Shown piece by piece: positions 15,820 to 23,423 of a stretch of DNA of 43,321 nt. Every line of letters starts with the position of its first letter. Within the stretch, counting starts at the first letter, position 1. Source of the stretch: an uncultured Clostridia bacterium (GTDB taxonomy: Bacteria; Bacillota; Clostridia; Oscillospirales; Oscillospiraceae); NCBI GenBank assembly GCA_947170435.1, contig CAMVTO010000021.1, positions 1 to 43,321 of the forward strand, given 5' to 3'. The notes under the pieces are model-generated. The model ran no database searches and was not told where the DNA came from. It worked only from the letters and a program-made list of their open reading frames with translations. Both the position numbers and the translations under genes were made by a program.

Positions 15820-16776
15820 TCAGTCGAAGTATTTCCGCTGGAACGCGGGCATATCCACGGCGAATTCGCGCCCCCGCAGATACTCCAATATCCCCGCATC
15901 GGTGGGAAAGTCGAAGCGCAGACGGTGGGAGCAGAGCAGCTGTGCTGTTTCGCCGTATTTTCGGTTCTCCGCGCCGCTGCCGTATTTGCCGTCGCCGAGG
16001 AGGGGGTGGCCGACGTCCGCGAAGCTGGCGCGGATCTGGTGCGTGCGCCCGGTAAGCAGCTCCACCTCGACGAGCGAGAGTGCGCCCTTGGTGATGAGGG
16101 TATCGTAGAGCGTGACCGCGCTGCGGCCGTCGGGTACGGCGTGATGATAGACCCGCATTTTGTTCTCCCGCTCATCCTTGCGAAGGACGCACTCGATCCG
16201 GCCCTTGGGCGGGTTGGGCCGACCGAGGCAGACGCAGAGGTAGTATTTGGCGATCTCGCGATCCTTGATCTTCGCATTTAGAATGCGCAGCGCCTCAGCG
16301 TTTTTCGCCGCGATGACGAGGCCGCAGGTGTTGCGGTCGATGCGGTTGCAGAGTGCGGGCGTGAAGGCGTTTTCCTCACGGGGGCGCCACGCGCGCTTCT
16401 GATAGAGGTAGGCGAGCAGGTGGTCGATGAGCGTCACGCCGCCCCCGCCGTCACCGGCGTGGCAGAGCATACCGGCTGGCTTATCCAGCAGCAAGATATT
16501 TTCGTCCTCGTAGACGATGCTGACCTTGGGCGTGGTGATGGTGAGGTAGATGTTGTTTTCGTCAGGCGCGTCAAAGAACTCGTCGTTGACGTAGCACTCC
16601 ACGAGGTCGCCCGCGTTCAGGCGCTGGTCGCGCTGCGCCCGTGCGCCGTTGACCTTGATGCGCTTGATGCGCACATACTTCTGCGCCAGCGAAGGCGGGA
16701 GCAGAGGGATCGCCTTGGCCAGAAAGCGGTCAAGCCGTTGACCCGCATCGTTTTTTCCGACGGTGAATGCGCGCAT
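15820..16776 (-). CDS. RluA-family 23S rRNA/tRNA pseudouridine synthase
   Basis: Cytosolic RNA-modifying enzyme, 318 aa from ATG 16776 (MRAFTVGKNDAGQRLDRFL), chosen because AAAGGAGG lies upstream and the S4 fold begins there. The S4 RNA-binding domain covers about 12-62. The catalytic domain has KPAGML (99-104) and the active-site motif NRIDRNTCGLV, with the catalytic Asp147. Asn before RID, in place of His, is typical of the RluC-like clade. It ends with LTGRTHQIRASFADVGHPLLGD. The target uridines cannot be deduced. It is monocistronic with its own promoter and terminator. Confidence 0.92.
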   Translation of the reverse strand: MRAFTVGKNDAGQRLDRFLAKAIPLLPPSLAQKYVRIKRIKVNGARAQRDQRLNAGDLVECYVNDEFFDAPDENNIYLTITTPKVSIVYEDENILLLDKPAGMLCHAGDGGGGVTLIDHLLAYLYQKRAWRPREENAFTPALCNRIDRNTCGLVIAAKNAEALRILNAKIKDREIAKYYLCVCLGRPNPPKGRIECVLRKDERENKMRVYHHAVPDGRSAVTLYDTLITKGALSLVEVELLTGRTHQIRASFADVGHPLLGDGKYGSGAENRKYGETAQLLCSHRLRFDFPTDAGILEYLRGREFAVDMPAFQRKYFD

Positions 16777-16804
16777 CACACAGCCTCCTTTTGCCATTTG
16801 GGAC

Positions 16805-16833
16805 ATTGTACGCCCTGCGAAAAATTTTTTCAA
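16805..16833 (-). promoter_or_regulatory. promoter of the pseudouridine synthase
   Basis: Minus strand TTGAAA (16833-16828) and TACAAT (16810-16805) with a 17-bp spacer, about 30 bases before the start codon. Confidence 0.72.
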
Positions 16834-16851
16834 CAAAAACCGAAAAAGTAT

Positions 16852-16880
16852 TTGACATTGGGCGGGGGATTTACTATAAT
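16852..16880 (+). promoter_or_regulatory. consensus sigma-A promoter of DUF177-rpmF
   Basis: TTGACA (16852-16857) and TATAAT (16875-16880), 17-bp spacer: a perfect match. It diverges from the rlu promoter, with 18 bp between the two -35 boxes. Confidence 0.9.
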
Positions 16881-16907
16881 ACTAATCGTGTCATTGCGAG
16901 GTGTATT

Positions 16908-17396
16908 ATGCTTCTGAATGTCAAGGGAATCATCAACACCCCCGGAGACGGAATTGCGTTCAACGAGGAATTGGACCTTTCCGATGTGGACTTCGGCGGC
17001 GTGTGTCCGGCAGTCCGGCCCGTTTCAGTGGTAGGAACGGTGCAGAACATTGCGGGGATGCTTCAACTGCATGCGGAGCTGGATACCGAGCTATCCTGCG
17101 TGTGCGACCGCTGCGGCGCGCCGTTTGAAAAGCCTTTCCACTTTACGCTTGAGCGTATGCTGGCAAGTGAGCTGGAGGACGAGGAAAACGACGATATCCT
17201 GCTGCTGGTCGACGGCGCGTTCGATTTGGACGAGCTGGCGCGGGAGACGTTCATCCTCAATATGGACACAAAGATGCTCTGCCGCGAGGATTGCAAGGGG
17301 CTCTGCTCCGGCTGCGGCGCGAACCTCAACTTTGAGGCCTGCCGCTGCAAGAAGGAGATTGACCCGCGCTGGGCGGCTCTGCAAAAGCTTTTGTAA
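16908..17396 (+). CDS. DUF177 protein (YceD family)
   Basis: A 162-aa protein of the YceD/DUF177 family, linked to 23S rRNA or ribosome maturation and nearly always next to rpmF, as here. Conserved cysteine pairs include CVCDRC (64-69) and CREDCKGLCSGCGANLN (125-141), the family hallmark. ATG 16908 is 27 bases after the -10 box; the frame is open upstream, but the promoter sets the limit. There is only a weak Shine-Dalgarno (GAGGTG). rpmF follows after 42 bases. Confidence 0.93.
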   Translation: MLLNVKGIINTPGDGIAFNEELDLSDVDFGGVCPAVRPVSVVGTVQNIAGMLQLHAELDTELSCVCDRCGAPFEKPFHFTLERMLASELEDEENDDILLLVDGAFDLDELARETFILNMDTKMLCREDCKGLCSGCGANLNFEACRCKKEIDPRWAALQKLL

Positions 17397-17438
17397 ATTT
17401 CACGGCGTAACGCCGTTGCTGATCAAGGAGGTGTCAAT

Positions 17439-17636
17439 ATGGCAGTCCCTAAGGGAAAAGTATCCCGCGCAAGACGTGACAAGCGCCGCAGCTCCCATTG
17501 GAAGCTGAGCGCGCCCGCTCTGGTCAAGTGCCCGAAGTGCGGCGCTCTGCGTCGTCCGCACACCATGTGCCCGGAGTGCGGTACCTACAACGGCCGCACC
17601 GTCAAGGTCATCGAGGCGAAGACCCAGGCCGAGTAA
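17439..17636 (+). CDS. rpmF: 50S ribosomal protein L32
   Basis: A 65-aa zinc-ribbon ribosomal protein. It begins MAVPKGKVSRARRDKRRSSH and has CPKC (31-34) and CPEC (44-47), so this is the zinc-binding form. AAGGAGG lies before the ATG. It ends in front of a strong terminator, so DUF177-rpmF is a two-gene operon. Confidence 0.98.
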   Translation: MAVPKGKVSRARRDKRRSSHWKLSAPALVKCPKCGALRRPHTMCPECGTYNGRTVKVIEAKTQAE

Positions 17637-17652
17637 GCCATCCATATTGATC

Positions 17653-17681
17653 AAAAAGCACGGCTTTTGCCGTGCTTTTTT
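17653..17681 (+). terminator. intrinsic terminator after rpmF
   Basis: 12-bp stem AAAAAGCACGGC / GCCGTGCTTTTT around a TTTT loop, followed by a further T. Confidence 0.94.
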
Positions 17682-17705
17682 GTTGGCAAAATCCCGGGTT
17701 TCCTG

Positions 17706-17733
17706 TTGTGTTTTTGAAATCATGTGATAAAAT
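17706..17733 (+). promoter_or_regulatory. probable promoter of the lepB operon
   Basis: TTGTGT (17706-17711) and TAAAAT (17728-17733), 16-bp spacer, about 30 bases before lepB and directly after the rpmF terminator. Confidence 0.65.
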
Positions 17734-17764
17734 AATTCAGTTAAACGCAAACAAGGAGCAAGCT

Positions 17765-18382
17765 ATGGAAGAATTTGAGAAGATCGAAACACCGACCGAG
17801 CAGGAGCCGGTGGAGAGAATCGGCGGCCGCGAGATATACGAGTGGCTGCGCTCCTGCGTGGAGTGTGTGCTGGTAATCGTGCTTGTGTTCACCTTCGCGG
17901 TGCGCATGATGGGCGTGCAGGGTCCATCCATGCGGCAGACCCTGCAGCAGGGCGACCGCCTGCTGGTGCTCAACTCGCTGCTGGTGCACGAGTACCGTGT
18001 CGGTGATATCGTCATCGCCCGCAAGGACACCTTCTCTGACGATCCCATCGTCAAGCGCATCATCGCCGTGGGCGGACAGACTGTCGACATTGACTTCACC
18101 TCCGGCACAGTCTATGTGGATGGCAATGCGCTGGAGGAGGATTATATCAACGACCTGACCTACACCTATGAGGGTACGAATTTCCCACTGGTGGTTCCGG
18201 AGGGATCGGTGTTTCTCATGGGCGACAACCGCAACATGAGCACCGATAGCCGCGAGCCGCGCATCGGCACGGTGGACACCCGCTACCTGATCGGCAAGGC
18301 GGTATTTCTGCTGTTTCCGGGACCGGATTCTGTGACGAACAAGCGCAATTTTGGCCGCATCGGCGTGTTGAACAGGGGATAA
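17765..18382 (+). CDS. lepB: signal peptidase I
   Basis: Membrane-bound serine-lysine protease that cleaves signal peptides on the outer face of the cytoplasmic membrane; 205 aa, usual for the Gram-positive type. One N-terminal anchor helix (about 33-47) is followed by the catalytic Ser55 in GPSMRQTL, Lys97 in IVKRIIAVGG, and the box MGDNRNMSTDSR. AAGGAG precedes ATG 17765. It heads a tight gene run: ylqF starts 4 bases after its stop. Confidence 0.96.
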   Translation: MEEFEKIETPTEQEPVERIGGREIYEWLRSCVECVLVIVLVFTFAVRMMGVQGPSMRQTLQQGDRLLVLNSLLVHEYRVGDIVIARKDTFSDDPIVKRIIAVGGQTVDIDFTSGTVYVDGNALEEDYINDLTYTYEGTNFPLVVPEGSVFLMGDNRNMSTDSREPRIGTVDTRYLIGKAVFLLFPGPDSVTNKRNFGRIGVLNRG

Positions 18383-18386
18383 TACC

Positions 18387-19259
18387 ATGCAACTGGAGAG
18401 TTTGAGCTGGTTCCCCGGACACATGACCAAGACCCGCCGTATGATCACGGCGGAGATCGGCAACATGGACGCGGTGTGCGAGATTGTGGACGCGCGCATC
18501 CCGCTGTCATCGCGCAACCCGGATTTAGACGAGCTGACGGCGGGCAAGCCCCGCATTGTGGTGCTGAACCGCGTCGATCAGGCCGACCCTGACATGACAA
18601 AGCGCTGGGCGGCGTGGTTTCGTGTGCAGGGCTGCGCGGTCATCGAGGCGGACGCAAAATCCGGCGCGGGCGTCAAGCAGTTTGCCCCGGCCGTGCGGAC
18701 GCTGCTTGCGGAGAAGATCGCTGCCTATGAGGCAAAAGGGCAGGTGGGGCGCGTCCTGCGCGTCATGGTGCTGGGCATCCCCAACGTGGGAAAGTCCACC
18801 TTTATCAATAAGGTATCGGGCCGCAAAGCGGCCAAGGCGGAGGATCGGCCCGGCGTGACCCGCGGCAAGCAGTGGGTGCCGGTGGACAAGACGCTGGAGC
18901 TGCTGGATACTCCCGGCATCCTGTGGCCCAAATTCGAGGACGTGGACGTGGGTATCCGCCTTGCGTTCACTGGTGCGATCCGCGACGAGGTCGTGGACAT
19001 CGAGGAGCTGGCGATGAAGCTGATGGATTACCTCGGCGCACACTATCCTGACGCGCTCACCGAGCGCTACAAGATCACCGTGGAGAGCGGCGAGGATGGT
19101 TGGACGCTGGTGGAGAAGGCGGGGCGCAAGCGCGGCTTCCTCATTTCTGGCGGCGAGGTGGACACCGAGCGCATGAGCCGCATTTTGCTCGATGAATTCC
19201 GCGGTGGCAAGCTGGGACGCTTTACACTTGAGACGCCAATCGAGGACGACAATGCCTGA
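18387..19259 (+). CDS. ylqF: ribosome biogenesis GTPase YlqF/RbgA
   Basis: Circularly permuted GTPase needed for late 50S assembly; 290 aa. The motif order G4-G1-G3 is seen directly: NRVD (61-64), GIPNVGKST (130-138), DTPG (174-177). It begins with the family-typical WFPGHMTKTRR. G4 has Arg in place of the usual Lys of NKxD. Its 3' end overlaps rnhB by 8 bases, indicating coupling, and the ylqF-rnhB pair is a common Firmicutes arrangement. Confidence 0.95.
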   Translation: MQLESLSWFPGHMTKTRRMITAEIGNMDAVCEIVDARIPLSSRNPDLDELTAGKPRIVVLNRVDQADPDMTKRWAAWFRVQGCAVIEADAKSGAGVKQFAPAVRTLLAEKIAAYEAKGQVGRVLRVMVLGIPNVGKSTFINKVSGRKAAKAEDRPGVTRGKQWVPVDKTLELLDTPGILWPKFEDVDVGIRLAFTGAIRDEVVDIEELAMKLMDYLGAHYPDALTERYKITVESGEDGWTLVEKAGRKRGFLISGGEVDTERMSRILLDEFRGGKLGRFTLETPIEDDNA

Positions 19260-19875
19260 TTATTCCTATGAAAAGAATGCCCGCGCGCAGGGCTATGCTG
19301 TGGTTTGCGGCGTGGATGAGGCGGGCGCGGGCCCGCTGTGCGGCCCGGTGTACGCCGCCGCGGTCATCTTACCCGAGAACTGTGATCTTCCGGGGTTGAA
19401 CGACTCCAAGAAGCTCTCGGAGAAGAAGCGCGAGGCACTGTTTCCGATCATCTGCGAGAAAGCGGTTGCCTACTCTGTTGCGTGGGTTGATGAACGGGAA
19501 ATCGACGCGACGGATATCCTCAGCGCCCGCATGAAGGCGATGCAGCTCGCCATCGACGGACTCACGCGCAGAGCGGACTTTGCACTGATCGACGGAAACC
19601 GCGACCATGGCAAGAGCGCCGCGATCCACACACCACACATCTGCATTGTTAAGGGAGATTCCTTGTCAATGAGCATTGCTGCGGCGTCGGTACTGGCAAA
19701 GGTCAGCCGGGATCGTTTTGTGGTGGATGTGCTGGATAAGCAATATCCGCAATATGGGTTCGCGCAGCACAAGGGCTACGGTACGGCGCTGCACCGGGCG
19801 ATGTACGAGAAGTACGGCCCATGTCCGGCACACCGGATGACATTTTTGAAGAAGTGGGAGAATCGGGAAACATGA
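19252..19875 (+). CDS. rnhB: ribonuclease HII
   Basis: Removes ribonucleotides from DNA and RNA from hybrids. 207 aa from ATG 19252 (MPDYSYEKNARAQGY), which overlaps the ylqF stop; longer versions of the frame run inside ylqF. The catalytic Asp22-Glu23 lie in GVDEAGAGPLCGP. LNDSKKLSEKKRE and the later motifs (LIDGN; SVLAKVSRDR; QHKGYGTALH) complete the RNase HII fold. It overlaps yraN by four bases (ATGA). Confidence 0.96.
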   Translation: MPDYSYEKNARAQGYAVVCGVDEAGAGPLCGPVYAAAVILPENCDLPGLNDSKKLSEKKREALFPIICEKAVAYSVAWVDEREIDATDILSARMKAMQLAIDGLTRRADFALIDGNRDHGKSAAIHTPHICIVKGDSLSMSIAAASVLAKVSRDRFVVDVLDKQYPQYGFAQHKGYGTALHRAMYEKYGPCPAHRMTFLKKWENRET

Positions 19876-20231
19876 CGACCAAGGGCAGCGGGGACTGGGC
19901 GGAGGCGCTGGTAGCAGAGTTTCTGCGTAAGCGTGGCTATCGCATCGACGTATCCAAGTATCACTGTCGCTTTGGAGAGATCGACCTGATCGCCCATGAT
20001 CATGGTACGCTCTGTTTCGTGGAGGTCAAAATGCGCAGCAATCTGCGCTATGGCCTGCCGCGGGAGTTCGTGACCTACAGCAAACAGGAGAAGCTCCGCA
20101 CGACAGCGGAATACTACCTCGCCACACACGATGCGGACGCTGTCTGCCGCTTTGATGTGGCGGAGGTCTACGCTGACAAGGATCGCACACCGGAGCATAC
20201 CCGCATCGAATACATCGAGAACGCATTTTGA
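19872..20231 (+). CDS. YraN/UPF0102 nuclease-fold protein
   Basis: A 119-aa protein of the UPF0102 (YraN) family with a PD-(D/E)xK nuclease-like core: GEIDLIA (35-41) and FVEVKMR (49-55). Its function is unknown, though it is often placed next to rnhB. The start ATG 19872 overlaps the rnhB stop (ATGA) and begins MTTKGSGDWAEALVAEFL, the typical N-terminus; the frame is also open 51 bases upstream. aroK begins one base after its stop. Confidence 0.9.
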   Translation: MTTKGSGDWAEALVAEFLRKRGYRIDVSKYHCRFGEIDLIAHDHGTLCFVEVKMRSNLRYGLPREFVTYSKQEKLRTTAEYYLATHDADAVCRFDVAEVYADKDRTPEHTRIEYIENAF

Positions 20232-20232
20232 A

Positions 20233-20706
20233 ATGGACAATATCATTCTGATCGGCATGCCCGGCTGCGGCAAGACCACGCTGGCACGGGCGACTGGGGT
20301 TGCTTTGCGCCTTCCGTGGTACGACTGCGACGACCTGATCGAGGAAAAGGCGGGCATGTCCATCGCGGAAGTATTCGCCACCTGGGGCGAGAGCGCGTTT
20401 CGCACGCTGGAAACAGCGGCGTTGATTGCGCTGTGCAAACGCGAGCGTTGCATCATCGCCACGGGCGGAGGCTGCGTTACGCGGGAGGAAAACTACGGCA
20501 TTCTCCATGCGTCCGGCAAGGTACTGTGGCTGCTGCGGGATCTCGACAAACTGTCCGTGGAGGGACGGCCGATCTCGGCAAAAAAGGACGTTTACACGCT
20601 GTATGCGGAGCGTGAGCCGCTTTATCGGCGCTTTGCGGACGCGAGCGTGGACAACAACAATACCATAGAGGAGACGATCCGGCGCATTCAAAACGCTATT
20701 TTGTAA
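20233..20706 (+). CDS. aroK: shikimate kinase
   Basis: Phosphorylates shikimate at O3 in chorismate synthesis; 157 aa. The P-loop is GMPGCGKTT (8-16), the shikimate-binding Asp lies in YDCDDLIEE, the glycine-rich ATGGGCV and the lid motif EGRPIS are present. ATG 20233 is one base after the yraN stop. It is the only aromatic-pathway gene here, so its place in the operon probably reflects co-expression rather than a pathway cluster. Its homology class (P-loop kinase of small acids) is certain; gluconate kinase is less likely given the RPIS lid. Confidence 0.9.
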   Translation: MDNIILIGMPGCGKTTLARATGVALRLPWYDCDDLIEEKAGMSIAEVFATWGESAFRTLETAALIALCKRERCIIATGGGCVTREENYGILHASGKVLWLLRDLDKLSVEGRPISAKKDVYTLYAEREPLYRRFADASVDNNNTIEETIRRIQNAIL

Positions 20707-20721
20707 ATAGGAGAGGAAACC

Positions 20722-21915
20722 ATGATCGACAAGAAACTGGTGGCCTGGGGCAGCAGCGGCAATATCATTCGCGAGATCGCGGAGTACGGCGCAGAGCAGG
20801 CGAAAAAGGCAGGTGCGGAAAACGTCTATAACTTCACCATCGGTTCTCCCAGTATTGATCCTCCTGCCATCGTCCGCGAGACGATGGAGCGCTATCAGAA
20901 TACCGTTCCCGCGGCGAAGCTTTATACCTACGCGCCTGCGCCGGGGTATGGCGAGGTGCGTCAAAAAATCGCGGACTATCTGACCAGAACCTACGGCGTG
21001 GATTACCGAGGTCAGGACGTGATCGTCACCTGCGGCACATCGACGTGCCTTGCGGTGCTGACGCGGGTGCTGCTCTCCGGCGGCGGAAAGGCGATGACCT
21101 TCGCGCCCTACTTTATGGATTATCAGTACTATGCCGAGTCTGTTGGCTCGTCGCTCATCGAGTGCCCGACCGAGCCGGAGACGTTTCAGCTCGACGTTGC
21201 CGCGGCGGAGCGGTATCTTACGCCTGACACGGCGATGCTGATCATCAACACGCCCAACAACCCCTCCGGCGTGGTGTTTACCCGCGAGCGGCTGGAGCGC
21301 CTCGCGGTGCTTCTGGAGCGCAAGCAGAAGGAGTACGGCCACCCGATCTACATTGTGGCGGACGGCCCATACCGCGAGCTGGTCTACGACGGGAAGGAGG
21401 CAGTCTACATCCCGTCGATCTACCGCAATACCATCGACTGCTACTCGTTCAGCAAGGGTATGTCGCTGCCCGGCGAGCGCGTGGGCTTTATGGCAATGAC
21501 CAAGGACGTGGACGACTACGACGACATCATGGCGGCCTGCATGGGCGTGACCCGCGCGTATGGCTACATCTGCGTGTCGTCGCTCTGGCAGCAGGTGGCG
21601 GCGGACTGCATCGGCGCGACCAGCGATATCTCACAATATAAGAAGAATCGCGACCTGCTCTATGGCTCGCTCACCGACATGGGCTATACCTGCGTTCATC
21701 CCGACGGGGCGTTCTACCTTTTCATGAAGACGCCGGAGGCGGACGCGGAGGCGTTCGCGCGCCGCGCTATGAAGGAAAATCTCCTGGTGGTGCCCGGCGA
21801 TCCCTTCGGCACGCCGGGCTATGTGCGCGTCGCGTATTGCGTGGGCTATGACGTGATTGAGCGTTCGCTTCCCACATGGAAAAAGCTGGCCGAGGAATAC
21901 GGACTTCGGAAATAA
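20722..21915 (+). CDS. PLP-dependent class I/II aminotransferase
   Basis: A 397-aa fold-type I aminotransferase. The substrate-binding NTPNNPSG (176-183), the cofactor Asp214 in VADGPYREL, and the Schiff-base Lys245 in YSFSKGMSLPGERVGF are all present. The family includes aspartate and aromatic aminotransferases; exact specificity cannot be told. AGGAGAGG precedes the ATG, and it follows aroK by 15 bases. If the juxtaposition with shikimate kinase is functional, an aromatic amino acid substrate is possible; this is only inference. Confidence 0.9.
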   Translation: MIDKKLVAWGSSGNIIREIAEYGAEQAKKAGAENVYNFTIGSPSIDPPAIVRETMERYQNTVPAAKLYTYAPAPGYGEVRQKIADYLTRTYGVDYRGQDVIVTCGTSTCLAVLTRVLLSGGGKAMTFAPYFMDYQYYAESVGSSLIECPTEPETFQLDVAAAERYLTPDTAMLIINTPNNPSGVVFTRERLERLAVLLERKQKEYGHPIYIVADGPYRELVYDGKEAVYIPSIYRNTIDCYSFSKGMSLPGERVGFMAMTKDVDDYDDIMAACMGVTRAYGYICVSSLWQQVAADCIGATSDISQYKKNRDLLYGSLTDMGYTCVHPDGAFYLFMKTPEADAEAFARRAMKENLLVVPGDPFGTPGYVRVAYCVGYDVIERSLPTWKKLAEEYGLRK

Positions 21916-21927
21916 GGAGAGTGTGTG

Positions 21928-22404
21928 ATGTTTCGCGACGTGGCTCGCTTCAAGCAGAAGATCTCGGAGGCGGAGTGCATCGAGATCCTGAAAAATGAAA
22001 AACGAGGCGTTCTTTCTGTGCTGGGCGACGATGGCTACCCCTATGGTATGCCACTGAACCATTATTATAATGAAGAGGACGGTAAGCTTTACTTCCACAG
22101 CGGCAACCGCGGCCACAAGCTCGACGCGCTGCATCGCTGTGACAAGGCGTCGTTCTGCGTATACGATTCCGGCTTCTACAAGGAAGGCGACTGGGCGCTG
22201 AACATCAAAAGCGTCATTGTGTTTGGCCGCGTGGAATTCATCGAGGATCGGGAGCGTGTTTTTGAGATTTCCCGCCGCCTCAGCTATAAGTTCACAACGG
22301 ACGAAGACTACATCAGGCATGAGATCGAAACGTCCGGCGCGCGCACGGCGATGTTTGCGCTGGCCCCGGAGCATATGACCGGCAAGCTGGTCAATGAGAA
22401 ATGA
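21928..22404 (+). CDS. flavin-binding pyridoxamine-phosphate-oxidase-like protein (NimA-like)
   Basis: A 158-aa split-barrel FMN-binding protein of the pyridoxamine 5'-phosphate oxidase-like superfamily, close to the nitroimidazole-resistance (NimA) type. Motifs: RGVLSVLGDDGYPYGMPLNHYY, LYFHSGNRGHKLDAL, KASFCVYD. ATG 21928 has AAGGAG 8 bases upstream. It is the last gene of the lepB-to-here run and ends in a terminator shared with dapA. Physiological substrate unknown. Confidence 0.85.
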   Translation: MFRDVARFKQKISEAECIEILKNEKRGVLSVLGDDGYPYGMPLNHYYNEEDGKLYFHSGNRGHKLDALHRCDKASFCVYDSGFYKEGDWALNIKSVIVFGRVEFIEDRERVFEISRRLSYKFTTDEDYIRHEIETSGARTAMFALAPEHMTGKLVNEK

Positions 22405-22405
22405 G

Positions 22406-22433
22406 AAAAAGGCACGCGGTGGCGTGCCTTTTT
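22406..22433. terminator. bidirectional terminator between convergent genes
   Basis: Perfect 12-bp stem AAAAAGGCACGC / GCGTGCCTTTTT with a GGTG loop, serving the flavin-protein gene (+) and dapA (-). Confidence 0.95.
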
Positions 22434-23320
22434 CATGCTTTGACGCCGTAGGCGTCCATGGCGGCGCAGAGCTGCGCACGATGCGCGTCGGAGATGCTGC
22501 ACAGCGGGAGACGGAACTCCTCGGCGCACAGCCCCAGCCGCGCCAGCGCGGTCTTGACCGGGATGGGGTTCACCTCACAGAACAGCGCACGGAGGAGATC
22601 TGTCATGCGCAGCTGCAAAACGCCTGCTTTGTGCAGGCTGCCGGACATGGCGAGATGGGTCAGCTCCCGCATGTCGCCGGGGATCAGGTTCGCCGCGGTG
22701 GAGATCACGCCCGCGCCGCCAAGCGTCATCAGCGCCGCCGTGTCCTCGTCGTTGCCGGACCAGACGGAGAAGCCGTCGCTGCAGCGGTTGAGGGTATCCT
22801 GCATCAGCGCGAAATTGCCGCTTGCCTCCTTGACGCCGACAATGTTCGGGTGCTGCGCCAGCGCGGCGTAGGTCTCCGCAGTGCAGGATACGCCGGTGCG
22901 GGACGGCACGTTGTAAACGATAACCGGAAGATGCACCGCGTCGGCGACGGCGGTATAGTGGGCGATCAGCCCTGATTGCGTCGCTTTGTTGTAGTAGGGC
23001 GTCACGACGAGTACGCCATCCGCGCCCAGCGCCTCCGCCTCGCGGGAGAGCTCAATGGCGTGGGCGGTGTCGTTGGAGCCGGTTCCGACGATGACGGGGG
23101 TATGGTGTGCGGCGAGCTCGACGGCGGACCGGATCAGTGCGGCGCGCTCGTCGGGGCGGAGCGTCGGTGCTTCGCCGGTGGTGGCGCAGACGATCAGCGC
23201 GTCGATCTTCGCGTCGAGCTGACGGCGGACGAGAGCGCGGAACGTGCCGAGGTCCACCGCGCCGTCGCGAAACGGTGTCACCAGCGCGGTGCCGCAGCCG
23301 GTAAACAGAGGTGATTTCAT
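22433..23320 (-). CDS. dapA: 4-hydroxy-tetrahydrodipicolinate synthase
   Basis: First committed enzyme of the lysine/diaminopimelate branch, condensing pyruvate with aspartate semialdehyde; it also supplies dipicolinate precursors for spores. 295 aa from ATG 23320 (MKSPLFTGCGTALVTPF). The Schiff-base Lys164 lies in VGVKEASG, Tyr136 in VYNVPSRTG, and Arg141 and TTGE (47-50) are in place. The longer open frame upstream is not supported by a ribosome site. It is monocistronic here. Paralogues of the DHDPS family (N-acetylneuraminate lyase-like) are the alternative, but the motifs fit DapA well. Confidence 0.93.
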   Translation of the reverse strand: MKSPLFTGCGTALVTPFRDGAVDLGTFRALVRRQLDAKIDALIVCATTGEAPTLRPDERAALIRSAVELAAHHTPVIVGTGSNDTAHAIELSREAEALGADGVLVVTPYYNKATQSGLIAHYTAVADAVHLPVIVYNVPSRTGVSCTAETYAALAQHPNIVGVKEASGNFALMQDTLNRCSDGFSVWSGNDEDTAALMTLGGAGVISTAANLIPGDMRELTHLAMSGSLHKAGVLQLRMTDLLRALFCEVNPIPVKTALARLGLCAEEFRLPLCSISDAHRAQLCAAMDAYGVKA

Positions 23321-23371
23321 GTTTTTTCCTGCCTTTCCGAAAACTGACTTGGAGAATCCGGTCGGTTTTTC

Positions 23372-23400
23372 TTGCCACAAGAGGTATTTTGTTCTATACT
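23372..23400 (+). promoter_or_regulatory. probable promoter of the spoIID-like gene
   Basis: TTGCCA (23372-23377) and TATACT (23395-23400) with 17 bp between, 23 bases before the ATG. It lies in the divergent gap with dapA; no clear leftward promoter for dapA was found. Confidence 0.65.
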
Positions 23401-23423
23401 GTTCCATAAGGGAGCGTGTTTGG

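Noticed and set aside
20026-21342. 438-aa leftward open frame opposite aroK and the aminotransferase
   Set aside because: Shadow frame; both rightward genes have full catalytic motifs.
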